Positions 23,081 through 31,906 of a stretch of DNA of 64,000 bases are shown piece after piece. The position numbers and the translations under genes were made by a program. The stretch is taken from positions 1-64,000 of the forward strand of contig JAKSUQ010000003.1 of the NCBI GenBank assembly GCA_024408855.1. The letters are read 5' to 3'. The number at the start of each line of letters is the position of its first letter. The stretch's first letter is position 1. The notes under the pieces are model-generated. The model was given only the letters and a program-made list of their open reading frames with translations. It did no database searches and had not been told where the DNA came from. Source of the stretch: a bacterium (lineage in GTDB: Bacteria > Cyanobacteriota > Vampirovibrionia > Gastranaerophilales > Gastranaerophilaceae).

Positions 23081-23813
23081 CAGTACCTGTTAACATTTTT
23101 TCTGCAATAGTTGCAATTCTTGATGAAATTCGAGCATCAAGCCTTGTATTCAATGTTTCAACAATTACTCCGTCCGGAGAAACTGAATTGTCTTCACGAA
23201 TTTTTATATTTTCTAAACTTTTATAGGTGTTTTTAAATTCTTCGGAAAGCGTGCTGATGTTTTCTGCGAGCTTTGGATTAACTACTATTGTAATATTTTC
23301 TTTTTCGTTTAATTCTTTTATTGCGTCCAATGTTATTTGTTTGAGAATTGTTTCATCAAATTTTGCATGACAAACTTTGTCTGCGATTACAGTTACGAGT
23401 TCCAAAATATCAAGAGTGGCGGAATTGATTATGTTTTCTTTCATTTCAAAAGAAGATGAAGCTAAAGTTTCTAATGACTTTAATGCTTCAATTGTATCAT
23501 TTTGAAATTTTTCAAGCCCATCCTTTTGTCCTTGCTCAAAGCCTTCATTATATGCTTGTTGTTTAATTTCGTCATAGTCATTTTGAGCTTTTTCTTTTGC
23601 TGTAATAATAATTCTTTCAGCTTCATTTTGAGCGGTATTTACTATGATTTGGGATTTATTTTCTGCACCGCCTAAGATTGCCTGTACTTGAGCATCTGTA
23701 TCTTCCAAAATTTTTTTAACTTTGGCTTGTTGGCGAGTAACATTAGACTGCTCAATTGGCAGAACATAATTGTTTCCCATTTGAATTTCACCGCTTTTAA
23801 TTCTGTTACTCAA
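23064..23813 (-). CDS. fliH: Flagellar assembly protein FliH
   Basis: This 249-residue regulator binds and inhibits FliI and links it to the export gate. The middle (about 25-105) is a charged, Ala/Gln/Glu-rich coiled-coil with AYNEGFEQGQKDG, a typical FliH GxxxG-like segment. The C-terminal domain resembles the V-ATPase E subunit (ITIVVNPKLAENI, then IREDNSVSPDGVIVET). The reading starts at a TTG with AGGA eight nt upstream inside fliG; an ATG at 23780 is the alternative start. Confidence 0.88.
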   Translation of the reverse strand: MSNRIKSGEIQMGNNYVLPIEQSNVTRQQAKVKKILEDTDAQVQAILGGAENKSQIIVNTAQNEAERIIITAKEKAQNDYDEIKQQAYNEGFEQGQKDGLEKFQNDTIEALKSLETLASSSFEMKENIINSATLDILELVTVIADKVCHAKFDETILKQITLDAIKELNEKENITIVVNPKLAENISTLSEEFKNTYKSLENIKIREDNSVSPDGVIVETLNTRLDARISSRIATIAEKMLTGTDDGLE

Positions 23814-24855
23814 TTAATTCATCCTCAACACTTGCACGTGTAATAGTGATTTCGCCGGTTGCTTCAAGATTTCTGATAGCATTAACAACACCTGTTTGAG
23901 CCTCTTGAACTTCTTTCGCACGAACCGGTCCAAGGTATTCCATATCATCTTTAAGCATTTGTCTTGCTCTTTCGGACATATTCTTAAAGATTTTTTCTTT
24001 AATTTCTTCTTTTGTACCCTTGAGTGCCAATGCAAGATTTTTACTTTCAACCTCTCTGAGCAATCTTTGAATAGATCTGTCATCAAGAATCATAATATCT
24101 TCAAATACGAACATCAAATCTCTTACTTCTTGTGCCATTTTTTGATCTTCAATATCAAGCCATTCCATAATATTTTTCTCAGTACCTCTGTCGCAACAAT
24201 TGAGGATATTTGCTAAGGCTTCTACACCACCGGCATTTGTAAAGTCCTGAACCAACAAGGATGAAAATTTTCTTTGTACAATATCTTCTATTGTAGTAAG
24301 TATTTCAGGGTTTGTCGGTGTCATGTCCGCTATTTTTAAAGATACTGCAGCTTGAACATCCGGTGGTAAAAATGCTAATACTTGAGCGGCAAGCTCCGGC
24401 TTCAAATATGACAAAATAAGAGCTAAAAGTTGAGGATTTTCAGAAGCAAACGTAGTTGCTAATTGAGACGGATCCGCTTCATTAAGAAAATAAAACGGGT
24501 TCGTACTAACCATTGCATTAACCCTTTCAATCATTTGGGCAGCTTCACTTTCGCCGTATGCTTGTGTTAAGAGCTGTTTAGCATAAGAAGAACCGCCTTG
24601 CGTAATGTAATTTTTTGCCATGAAAACTTGTCTGAACTCTTGGAGCACTTCTCCCATTTCTTCGTCAGAAACTTTACCCAAGTTTGCAATATCAAGAGTT
24701 ATTTGTTCAAGCAAATCTTCATCTTTTATGTTTTTAAGAATTTCCGAGGCAGTTGCCGGTCCGAGAGCAATAAGAAGTGCTGCAACCTTTTGGCTTGGAC
24801 GTTTAAAGGTCTTTCTTTCTTCTTCTTTTGCCTTTTTAATTTCTTCTATACCCAT
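23806..24855 (-). CDS. fliG: Flagellar motor switch protein FliG
   Basis: This 349-residue switch-complex protein couples stator torque to rotor rotation. The N-terminal domain binds FliF (SQKVAALLIALGPATASEIL), the middle domain carries NPFYFLNEADPSQLATTFASENPQ, and the C-terminal domain has the torque helix MFVFEDIMILDDRSIQRLLREV with charged residues. The length is slightly above the usual 335. It lies between fliF and fliH and overlaps fliH by eight bases. Confidence 0.95.
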   Translation of the reverse strand: MGIEEIKKAKEEERKTFKRPSQKVAALLIALGPATASEILKNIKDEDLLEQITLDIANLGKVSDEEMGEVLQEFRQVFMAKNYITQGGSSYAKQLLTQAYGESEAAQMIERVNAMVSTNPFYFLNEADPSQLATTFASENPQLLALILSYLKPELAAQVLAFLPPDVQAAVSLKIADMTPTNPEILTTIEDIVQRKFSSLLVQDFTNAGGVEALANILNCCDRGTEKNIMEWLDIEDQKMAQEVRDLMFVFEDIMILDDRSIQRLLREVESKNLALALKGTKEEIKEKIFKNMSERARQMLKDDMEYLGPVRAKEVQEAQTGVVNAIRNLEATGEITITRASVEDELIE

Positions 24856-24919
24856 AATATATTCAAGTTAATAAGAATTAATTTATAAAATTTTCTTATT
24901 GCTTTTTCCTTTCCGTTTT

Positions 24920-26470
24920 TTATTCTCTGATAAATGAAGTTAATAATTTAGCTGCGTCTTCCGGCGAGACCATTATTGCTTCATTTAATTCGTTAATACT
25001 TTGTTCTTTTTGTGATTTCATACCTCTTGATATAAGTTCATTTTTAGGTGCGATTTCGTTAGTTTCATCTTCTTCTTCCTGTACTTTAGCAATAATTTCC
25101 TCCGGTGCTTTTCGTTCAATATGTTTTTGCGGAGTCGGAATTTTTGAAATAAATCCTTTCAGAACTACCAACCCGAACAATCCTAAAATAAGAACGATTA
25201 TCAGAGGAATAACAGATGAAATAATAAGTTCAATCAATTGTTCATGTTCATATTGTTTAAGTACTACATCGTGAGTTTTTGTATCAAGTGCAACACCTTC
25301 AAACTGAAGTCCTGATATTGAAATTACATCTCCTCTTGAATAATCTATGCCGGAAGCTGAAACAACAAGATTTTTAAGCTCATCTTTTTCACTGTCGGTT
25401 AAGACTTTATTAACTGCAACAGCAATTGATAATCGTTTTACTGTTCCGGGAGCATAAACAACCTGTTTTACTTCTTTGGTAACATTGTATGTAGTTGCTG
25501 TCTTTTGTTTTGAATAATTCAAATTTCTTTGATTAACATTTGTAGAAGTCGGTACAAGATTAGGATTTTCGTACGTTTCAACTTCTGTTTGAGAGCTTGC
25601 CAAAACTCCTTCACTTTTCCCTTCGAGAGGAATATAGCTTTCTATTGTCGATTTTGCAGAGTTAAAGTCAATATCAGCATTAACTTGTACGGATACATTA
25701 CCCTTTCCGACAATTTTGCTTAAAACATCAGAAACCTTTTGTGCTGTTTGTTTTTCCAGATTGGACTTAAAACTTTCCATATCAGTCGAACTTTTGGATG
25801 TTTCGTCGGAAAGCACATTGCCGTCCTGATCTGTAATAAATACTTGTTCCGGAGTTAACCTTGGGACAGAGTATGCAACTAAATTTTTGATTGCTTTAAC
25901 TTGCGAACTTTTGATTTTATAACCGGTTTCCAATACTAAAATTACTGATGCTGACGGTTTTTCATCAGTATCTTCAAAAATTGAACGTTCAGGCTCAGCT
26001 AATTGCACTTTCGCGTACTTTATACCTTGAATTTTTTCAATAGCACGAGTTATTTCCCCTTGAAAGATTCTTTGTTTTGTTAATTTGTTTTTAAAGTCAG
26101 TAGAACCTAACTGCATATCATCAAGAAGTTCAAAACCGTTGTCAGCGTTTTTTATTAAGTCATTTTCCGCAACGAAAATCCTCATTTCATCCCGAACGTT
26201 GGATGGTACTAAAATTGATTTTTTATCCTCGGATACCTTGTATTGATAACCGTTTTTTTTCATATTTTCAACTATGCTTATTGTGTTAACTTCACTCAGA
26301 TCGGAATAAAGTACGACCCAATCCGGTTCCATAGCTTTTGAAAGGAAGAACGTAGCCGCAACGATAGTAACGACTATCAATCCCAACATTCCTAATTTCT
26401 GACCGTCATCTAACCCGTTCCATAATTTTTTTATATCATTTGTTAATAATGCTAAATAATTGTTTTCCAT
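24920..26470 (-). CDS. fliF: Flagellar MS-ring protein FliF
   Basis: This 516-residue membrane protein forms the MS ring, the base of the flagellar motor. It has membrane segments near residues 23-45 and about 420-440. Between them are the ring-building motifs, including VARLAEPERS-like VQLAEPERSIF and an IKNLVAYSVPRLTPEQVFITD segment. The cytoplasmic C-terminus, acidic and Lys-rich, should bind FliG. I start at the ATG at 26470, preceded by GGAGAGACA; an upstream ATG at 26494 overlaps the likely transcription start. It heads the fliF-G-H-I operon. Confidence 0.93.
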   Translation of the reverse strand: MENNYLALLTNDIKKLWNGLDDGQKLGMLGLIVVTIVAATFFLSKAMEPDWVVLYSDLSEVNTISIVENMKKNGYQYKVSEDKKSILVPSNVRDEMRIFVAENDLIKNADNGFELLDDMQLGSTDFKNKLTKQRIFQGEITRAIEKIQGIKYAKVQLAEPERSIFEDTDEKPSASVILVLETGYKIKSSQVKAIKNLVAYSVPRLTPEQVFITDQDGNVLSDETSKSSTDMESFKSNLEKQTAQKVSDVLSKIVGKGNVSVQVNADIDFNSAKSTIESYIPLEGKSEGVLASSQTEVETYENPNLVPTSTNVNQRNLNYSKQKTATTYNVTKEVKQVVYAPGTVKRLSIAVAVNKVLTDSEKDELKNLVVSASGIDYSRGDVISISGLQFEGVALDTKTHDVVLKQYEHEQLIELIISSVIPLIIVLILGLFGLVVLKGFISKIPTPQKHIERKAPEEIIAKVQEEEDETNEIAPKNELISRGMKSQKEQSINELNEAIMVSPEDAAKLLTSFIRE

Positions 26471-26499
26471 TGTCTCTCCGCCACAACTGTCCACTATAA

Positions 26500-26528
26500 A
26501 TAATATCTTATCTATGTGAAAGTTTCAA
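26500..26528 (-). promoter_or_regulatory. Housekeeping promoter of the fliFGHI operon
   Basis: On the minus strand TTGAAA (26523-26528), 17 nt, TATTAT (26500-26505): a sigma70-type promoter with start near 26493. The basal-body operon therefore looks SigA-controlled, unlike the sigma28-type promoters elsewhere. Confidence 0.65.
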
Positions 26529-26617
26529 ATTTTAAAATTTCTTAACAAAAATTTGGTATTAAATTGTAAACATTTGTAACAATATATATTAAATATATCA
26601 ATTTTAGTTATTAAAAA

Positions 26618-26753
26618 TACTTTATATATATGTACAGATTAAATAAAAATCATAACACAACCTTTCATACAACCTACACACTAACCTTCTACACATGAGG
26701 AATTATTAAAAAAAATTCCGAAGCCTTTCTTATAGAAAGGTTTTTTTTTATTA
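26618..26753 (+). ncRNA. Candidate small RNA with G-free, CU-rich segment
   Basis: The gap between fliF and the next gene holds a plus-strand terminator, CCTTTCT/AGAAAGG followed by nine T, with no plus-strand gene for it. Upstream there is no G between 26638 and 26696, and ACCT-type motifs repeat (ACAACCTTTC, ACAACCTAC, CTAACCTTC), which would be single-stranded and complementary to AAGG-type ribosome binding sites. The element TACTTTATATATAT (26618 onward) may hold the -10. The RNA would be about 110 nt. The evidence is pattern only; the hairpin could also terminate the minus-strand gene. Confidence 0.4.
26723..26750 (+). terminator. Hairpin terminator in the fliF upstream gap
   Basis: CCTTTCT, loop TAT, AGAAAGG and a run of nine T on the plus strand. 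It may act on both strands, since a T run also lies beyond the stem in the minus direction. Confidence 0.75.
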
Positions 26754-26775
26754 TAGAATATAAAAGATTATGATT

Positions 26776-27189
26776 TTATTTTTCTTTCTTTTTTGATACC
26801 TTATTAAAGACTTCTTCAAATGTTTCGATAGGTTCAAGTTTGTATCCGCAATTTTCAGCAAGTGTTCCCCCCATAGAAAAAACTTCTTCTTGAGGATATC
26901 TCCTGCAAATTCCGGGACGGTTTTTGTGAATTTTGCATTTGTGCGTATTTTCGTCTAAATTCATGCACTCAAATACAAGTCCAGTTTCATCTTTGTCGAT
27001 AATTTTTAAATAAGTATAAAACGGGTGTAAGCGTTGAAGTTTTTTGAATTCTTCTTCCGTTTGTATTACATTTTTGTGCTTTACATAAATTTTTTTGCAA
27101 CACCGACCGCAGGCATTACATTGTCCGGTTCGGTAGTACTTTTTTCTTAATATGTGTAAGTAGAAAATTTTTTTTAATTTTTTAAACAT
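26776..27189 (-). CDS. YkgJ-type cysteine-cluster protein (second copy)
   Basis: This protein of 137 residues has the CNACGRCCK cluster of the YkgJ/UPF0153 family plus downstream cysteines in FECMNL, HKCKIHKNRPGICRRYP and ENCGY. It resembles the protein at 8973. The ATG at 27189 overlaps the end of the TPR gene and follows AAGG; a TTG at 27210 is an alternative. It is the last gene of a run containing the TPR protein, hinting at a shared transcript. Metal binding is likely, the function unknown. Confidence 0.83.
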   Translation of the reverse strand: MFKKLKKIFYLHILRKKYYRTGQCNACGRCCKKIYVKHKNVIQTEEEFKKLQRLHPFYTYLKIIDKDETGLVFECMNLDENTHKCKIHKNRPGICRRYPQEEVFSMGGTLAENCGYKLEPIETFEEVFNKVSKKKEK

Positions 27190-28366
27190 TTGTAAGCCTT
27201 GATTTTGCAATTTTGTACTCCGGGGAGCCGGTTTCGGCTAATATGAGAATTTTTGAAAAGTATTTATTAGCTTTTTGAATATTTCCGGCAGAATGCCAAA
27301 CGCTTGCCTGTTCCATGTACATTTTGATTAAATCTGCTTCCGGTGCAATGAATACTTTTAAATTTTCAATTATATTTTCATATTTATGTGATAAATTTGG
27401 ATTTAAAATCAGACAAGTTTCATATTCAAAAAGTGCATTTTTATAATCATTATTGTTATAGTATTCTTCCGCAATCAGTTCATGTCTGCTTATTTCATCA
27501 GTGTTTATTTGAGGCTCTAATTTTTTAATTGTACGAATAAGCTCCAGGTATTCCTTTTGATGTCCTATTACAAGCGGTATCATTCTTTTAAAATAGCAAT
27601 ATGCATCTGTGTACAATTCGGAATTGAGAGTTGTTGCTGATAAAATTTGTAAAACATCTATTGATTTGTTATCAATACAAAGTGCTTGTTTTAGGTAGGT
27701 TATAGCAGAATTGTAGTTTTTTTTGTCATAATAGAGTTTTCCCAAAAGGTAATTCATATCAAAATTGAGCGGGAATTTTGTCAAAGCCTGTTCTAATCCG
27801 TCAATAGCGGTGTTATAATCCTTTAAGGCAACGGCACGTTTAGCTTTTTGATACAATTCATGACTGTTTTGTTTAAATCTGTCTAATCCGGATTTGATTT
27901 CCTTATAGGTCAAAGAGTCTTTATCTTTTGCATATTTTAGATACTTTTGGTAATAATATATTGCATAAAATTTCATACCTTTCGTAAAATATGCAGATGC
28001 AAGGTTTAAACACAAGGATTCATCATAAGGTTTGTTTGAATAAGATATAATCCAATATTTTATAGCGTTTGTTATATCTTGCTTTTTAGATGCAATATTC
28101 CCCAAATATAGGTATGATGGATTGTTGCTGTCAATTATTGCAATTGAACTTTTGAAATATTCTTCGGCTTTTTCTAAGTCGTTCAATTTGTAATAGCAAC
28201 GACCGGCTTCATAGTATAGTTTATATGACATACTGAGGCTTAGCATATTCAAATAGAGCTTTAATGCTCCGTCATAATCCCCCGACTGATAAAGGTTTTT
28301 TGCAGCATCAAGCTGAACTTGCTCTATCCCTGAGTTATCCTGAATATAATAATCTGAACTGTCCAT
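27182..28366 (-). CDS. Tetratricopeptide-repeat protein
   Basis: This 394-residue soluble protein is built of TPR helices. About eight repeats are recognisable, for example AKNLYQSGDYDGALKLYLNM, AGRCYYKLNDLEKAEEYFKS and LLGKLYYDKKNYNSAITYLK. Such proteins are protein-binding scaffolds and no enzymatic domain is present. The neighbours are a small acidic protein upstream and the YkgJ-type gene downstream. The partner is unknown. Confidence 0.88.
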   Translation of the reverse strand: MDSSDYYIQDNSGIEQVQLDAAKNLYQSGDYDGALKLYLNMLSLSMSYKLYYEAGRCYYKLNDLEKAEEYFKSSIAIIDSNNPSYLYLGNIASKKQDITNAIKYWIISYSNKPYDESLCLNLASAYFTKGMKFYAIYYYQKYLKYAKDKDSLTYKEIKSGLDRFKQNSHELYQKAKRAVALKDYNTAIDGLEQALTKFPLNFDMNYLLGKLYYDKKNYNSAITYLKQALCIDNKSIDVLQILSATTLNSELYTDAYCYFKRMIPLVIGHQKEYLELIRTIKKLEPQINTDEISRHELIAEEYYNNNDYKNALFEYETCLILNPNLSHKYENIIENLKVFIAPEADLIKMYMEQASVWHSAGNIQKANKYFSKILILAETGSPEYKIAKSRLTNV

Positions 28367-28384
28367 ACTGACAGTTTACCATAT

Positions 28385-28732
28385 TTAGCGTTCTAAGTCA
28401 TCCCAAAGTTTAGCATTTGTTACAAGTTCTGCCATAACGTCATCTTCAAAAACATCGATAACTCCGTCTGCAAAAAGCTCTTTCATTCTATCAAGATGAG
28501 AGTTATTGTCCAAGTCGCTAAGTGCAATATTATTAAACTTTTTTATATCACAATCCTTTTCAAATAGTCTTATTGCATCTCCAGATATTTCTGTTTTATC
28601 GACGTAAGGATTAGATTTATAAGGATTGGTTGCAGAATTTGTTTTCAATAAATTCAATCTGATAATGTTATTTTGCTTATCAGATTGCAAATCTCCGTAT
28701 AACAAATCGTTGTTATTAATATTATTAAACAT
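28385..28732 (-). CDS. Small acidic protein, unknown
   Basis: A 115-residue soluble protein with an Asn-rich start (MFNNINNNDLLYGDL) and an acidic, helical C-terminus (VIDVFEDDVMAELV). A segment VDKTEISGDAIRLFEKD faintly resembles a degenerate EF-hand loop, but the metal-ligand pattern is incomplete. The ATG at 28732 follows GGGAGG at about 9-nt spacing; the longer frame from 28759 lacks a site. It is 18 nt upstream of the TPR gene on the same strand, so probably in its operon. Confidence 0.55.
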   Translation of the reverse strand: MFNNINNNDLLYGDLQSDKQNNIIRLNLLKTNSATNPYKSNPYVDKTEISGDAIRLFEKDCDIKKFNNIALSDLDNNSHLDRMKELFADGVIDVFEDDVMAELVTNAKLWDDLER

Positions 28733-28821
28733 GAGCCCTAACCTCCCCCATTTAACCAAATATATTATTATATATTTCTCCGTTTTTTTTATCAGTCATT
28801 TAAATGAATTTTTTCAACATT

Positions 28822-29577
28822 TTAAGTTGCTTTACACAAAGCGTCAAATACTTCTTGGCGAACAGCTCCTGTTTTGACATCTTCCATTATGATATCAAGT
28901 GCTTCTTGTTTTGTGAAAGGAGGTTTGTAACTTCTTTTTTCGGTAAGTGCATCAAATTTGTCTGCAATAAATAAAATTTGAGAATCAATTCCGAAGTCGA
29001 AGTCGCTGTCAATTTTAGGGTAACCGCTATTATCAGCAAGTTGGTGATGATATTTTATCAGTTCCATTGTTCTTTCACTAAGCCTCTTATTTTTTAATAA
29101 TTCATACCCTAAAATCGGATGTAACTCTATTATTTTACGTTCATCATGGGTTAAACTGCCTTTTTTGTTTAAAATGTTTTCAGGAATTAAAAATTTGCCG
29201 TAATCGTGGTACATGGCGGCTTCTTGCAATGATTTCAAATCAATAGATTGCTTCAAATCTTCCGGCATGGCAGAATACATATTTGCTACCAAAATTCGAG
29301 TATTTTGCAAGTGATTTTTTTTGAGATCTGTAATGACGTCTTCATTGACTTTTAGTGGAATTTTGTATTTGGTGAGTAATGAAATTATTTTAGGGCTTGT
29401 CCTCGCTAATGCTTCAATTTCAGATTTTAAACCGATTTCTGTTGTGCAGAAACTGTCTGAGCAATAGTCTTTATTCCCGAAAAATTGCTGGCTTACAGAT
29501 ATCCTGTTCTGTTGTTCAAACGGGATATTTTGTATTTTATTAAAATTTAGTTGTAGACTATTGTTTATTGACGTCAT
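28822..29577 (-). CDS. HD-GYP-like protein with altered signature
   Basis: This 251-residue protein carries an HD-GYP-type domain from about residue 60. It has MYHDYGKFLIPENILNKKG, ELHPILGYELLK and KYHHQLADNSGYPK. The canonical signature is HHExxDGxGYP; here Glu is Gln and DG is DN, while the His and GYP residues remain. c-di-GMP hydrolysis is therefore doubtful, though metal binding may persist. The first 55 residues are Asn/Gln-rich and have no recognised domain. No operon partner is clear. Confidence 0.82.
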   Translation of the reverse strand: MTSINNSLQLNFNKIQNIPFEQQNRISVSQQFFGNKDYCSDSFCTTEIGLKSEIEALARTSPKIISLLTKYKIPLKVNEDVITDLKKNHLQNTRILVANMYSAMPEDLKQSIDLKSLQEAAMYHDYGKFLIPENILNKKGSLTHDERKIIELHPILGYELLKNKRLSERTMELIKYHHQLADNSGYPKIDSDFDFGIDSQILFIADKFDALTEKRSYKPPFTKQEALDIIMEDVKTGAVRQEVFDALCKAT

Positions 29578-29692
29578 AAATCCACATTACACCCAAATTA
29601 ATACTATATTTATATTAAGTATTCTTATAATAAAAAATTGATATAAATCAAAAACAATTTTTACAAATCTTAAATTCAATAATTTCTGCTAT

Positions 29693-31321
29693 TTAAGAAT
29701 ACAAAAACAAAGTTGTTAATCTCCAATATAATTTTGATTTTGATTGAAGTTCGTCTATTCTCATATCTGATATTTTAGAAATAAGTGCTATTGTTTCAGG
29801 AAAGTATTCTGTAAAATAAGTTGTTCGTTTACCAGTTATATAATCCGGAAGTCCATTTAAAAGCATAATTGTATCAGCATAGCGTTCTGAATAAGCGTTT
29901 GCCGAGGTGGTTAAATATTGCAAGTATTGTTGTTGATATGGGTCAACTGTTTTTTTGAATATCTGGTATTCTTTATTAAATGTTTTCTGAAGCTCAAGCA
30001 ATACGGTTTTATATTTAAGTGAAACATTTTCGGATGCTATATCCGAGGTTATATAATGACCGTATTCGTGCAGAAATGTGTTTATGGCAGATTTTAATAA
30101 ATCATTTTTATTTGTAACTTCTCCCAGTAATATTTTTTTACCGCCTCTTATATCGGTAATCATTGTTCCGTTGTCTTGATTGCAACTTCCGTAAGAGATT
30201 TCGTCTAATGGCAACTTATCTATCACCATTAAAAGGTTAGCAGGAATATTTTTGAGTATATCAATAATAAATTTGTCATTTGTTCCTTCCAATCTTGACA
30301 AATTTATTCTGTTTTTTTGTTTTGTTTTTAAATCGGTTACTGTTAAATGTTTTCCGTTAAATTTTGATTTATATAGTCGATTGTTGATTGAAGTCAAAAA
30401 ATCGGAGTCAGAAATTTTTTCAAATGTCATGTGTCTGTCGAGCAAATTTGTACCATCTTTATCCCGAATTGTATAATTGAGTATTTTCATTAAGTCATTT
30501 TCTGTATAATCAAAATCACTTTTTATTCCGAGTGGGGATAAAAAATGTCTTTCGGCCCTAATTTCTCTGTAGTTTGGATCAATGGAACTCCATTGAACAG
30601 CTTTGATATTTCCGTTTTTATCAATTTCGGATATATTAGGAAATCCTAAAATTTCTCCGGATGTTATATGTCTATATTTAACAGTTTTCTGGTCAGCAGA
30701 ATAATTTCTTATAAGTGCATCTTTCCATTCTTCGTTTTCATCGTCAATAGCATAATACATGTAACTTTGATAATTTTTGTTAATACAGGAGGCTTGGATT
30801 ATAATACACTGTTGGATAACATCTGATAGTGTTTTAGAAGGTATTTTTAAATTTAGAATTCTATCCGTAACGTCAGGAACAAGTTTTGTAAGAGATAAAA
30901 TATCATATCCGCTCAGCGTATCATATTGGTTGTCTGTTAGTATTTTTTGTATTTTTTCGTACATTTCGTCTGTTGTTACGGAAATATTTTTTATTTCAAA
31001 TGTTCTGAATTTTTTTGTCGGTAAGAGGTTCTTAATCCTTTCAAACTGTTTATCGGGCTGATGTGCAAAATCAGAAATATCTTTTTCATTAAATTCGTTC
31101 TCTCTACCATAGGTTTTAATAATTTCTTTAATTTCTTTTGATTTATTGTAAAATTTTTGTTGCAAGGCATACAAACCTATTGCAGGCAAATTAAGTTGAT
31201 TTGAACTTTCCTCAATTACATCTAAAAATTTTGGAGCAATAACATACGGTGCTTTTTGTTTGCAATTTTGTGGAATTGCGAGTATTTTATTGGGTTTAAA
31301 GTTTATTGTTTGAGCTTTCAT
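29693..31321 (-). CDS. Putative zinc metallopeptidase with HEYGH motif, otherwise unknown
   Basis: This 542-residue protein has no signal peptide or membrane segment. The last third contains NTFLHEYGHYITSDIAS (HExxH at residues 418-422) and, 57 residues later, AYSERYADTIMLL, whose Glu479 could be the third zinc ligand. This is a gluzincin-like arrangement reminiscent of lethal-factor-like domains, but the family is not established. The first 350 residues are lysine-rich and show no familiar domain. The start follows a long AT-rich leader, and the HU gene lies upstream on the same strand. Confidence 0.6.
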   Translation of the reverse strand: MKAQTINFKPNKILAIPQNCKQKAPYVIAPKFLDVIEESSNQLNLPAIGLYALQQKFYNKSKEIKEIIKTYGRENEFNEKDISDFAHQPDKQFERIKNLLPTKKFRTFEIKNISVTTDEMYEKIQKILTDNQYDTLSGYDILSLTKLVPDVTDRILNLKIPSKTLSDVIQQCIIIQASCINKNYQSYMYYAIDDENEEWKDALIRNYSADQKTVKYRHITSGEILGFPNISEIDKNGNIKAVQWSSIDPNYREIRAERHFLSPLGIKSDFDYTENDLMKILNYTIRDKDGTNLLDRHMTFEKISDSDFLTSINNRLYKSKFNGKHLTVTDLKTKQKNRINLSRLEGTNDKFIIDILKNIPANLLMVIDKLPLDEISYGSCNQDNGTMITDIRGGKKILLGEVTNKNDLLKSAINTFLHEYGHYITSDIASENVSLKYKTVLLELQKTFNKEYQIFKKTVDPYQQQYLQYLTTSANAYSERYADTIMLLNGLPDYITGKRTTYFTEYFPETIALISKISDMRIDELQSKSKLYWRLTTLFLYS

Positions 31322-31392
31322 AATCAGTTAATTAAAACCCTCTAAAATATATTTTTGCTTTTTTATTTGCATTTTTTTTGTTAAATAATCAT

Positions 31393-31426
31393 AAAAAATG
31401 AGGTCGAAAAATAACTTTTCAACCTC
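31393..31426 (-). terminator. Terminator after the HU gene
   Basis: GAGGTTGAAAA pairs with TTTTTCGACCTC on the minus strand (one G-U), followed by ATTTTTT. It ends the HU transcript. Confidence 0.85.
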
Positions 31427-31451
31427 ACAAAATTTATTCAAAATAAGTTAA

Positions 31452-31730
31452 TTACTTGCCGTTAACAACTTCTTTGAATTTCTTACCAGCTGAGAATACA
31501 GGAACTGTCTTAGCAGGAATCTTGATAGCTTTACCTGTTTGAGGGTTTCTGCCGTTTCTTGCAGCTCTCTTACGTGGTTCGAAAGTGCCGAAACCAACTA
31601 AAGTTACTTTTTTCCCTTTAGAAACTGTTTTTTGAACTGTTTCAATTAAAGCTGATAATACTTCGTTAGCTTCTTTTTGAGTAACTTTTGATTTTTTTGA
31701 AATTTCTGATACTAATTCTTCTTTGTTCAT
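31452..31730 (-). CDS. hup: DNA-binding protein HU
   Basis: This 92-residue nucleoid protein bends DNA as a dimer. The sequence MNKEELVSEISKKSKVTQKE, the GKKVTLVGFGTF strand pair and the DNA-minor-groove arm RNGRNPQTGKAIKIPAK (with the conserved Pro) are diagnostic. GGAG precedes the ATG. The promoter is at 31763-31790 and a terminator follows, so it is a single-gene unit. Confidence 0.96.
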   Translation of the reverse strand: MNKEELVSEISKKSKVTQKEANEVLSALIETVQKTVSKGKKVTLVGFGTFEPRKRAARNGRNPQTGKAIKIPAKTVPVFSAGKKFKEVVNGK

Positions 31731-31762
31731 GATAAAACTCCTTTCTCATTTCTACAAAGAAC

Positions 31763-31790
31763 ATTATACTAATTAAAATCTACAATGCAA
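31763..31790 (-). promoter_or_regulatory. Housekeeping promoter of hup
   Basis: TTGCAT (31785-31790), 16 nt, perfect TATAAT (31763-31768) on the minus strand; start near 31756. Confidence 0.65.
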
Positions 31791-31906
31791 GCACTTTTTT
31801 TTGCATAACTATCACTTAGAGGTTATTACAGCCCAAGTCATGCTAAAATTTCCGTAAAAATACGGACTCGATAACCACCTCAAATAGCTATTATTATTGT
31901 ATTCTG

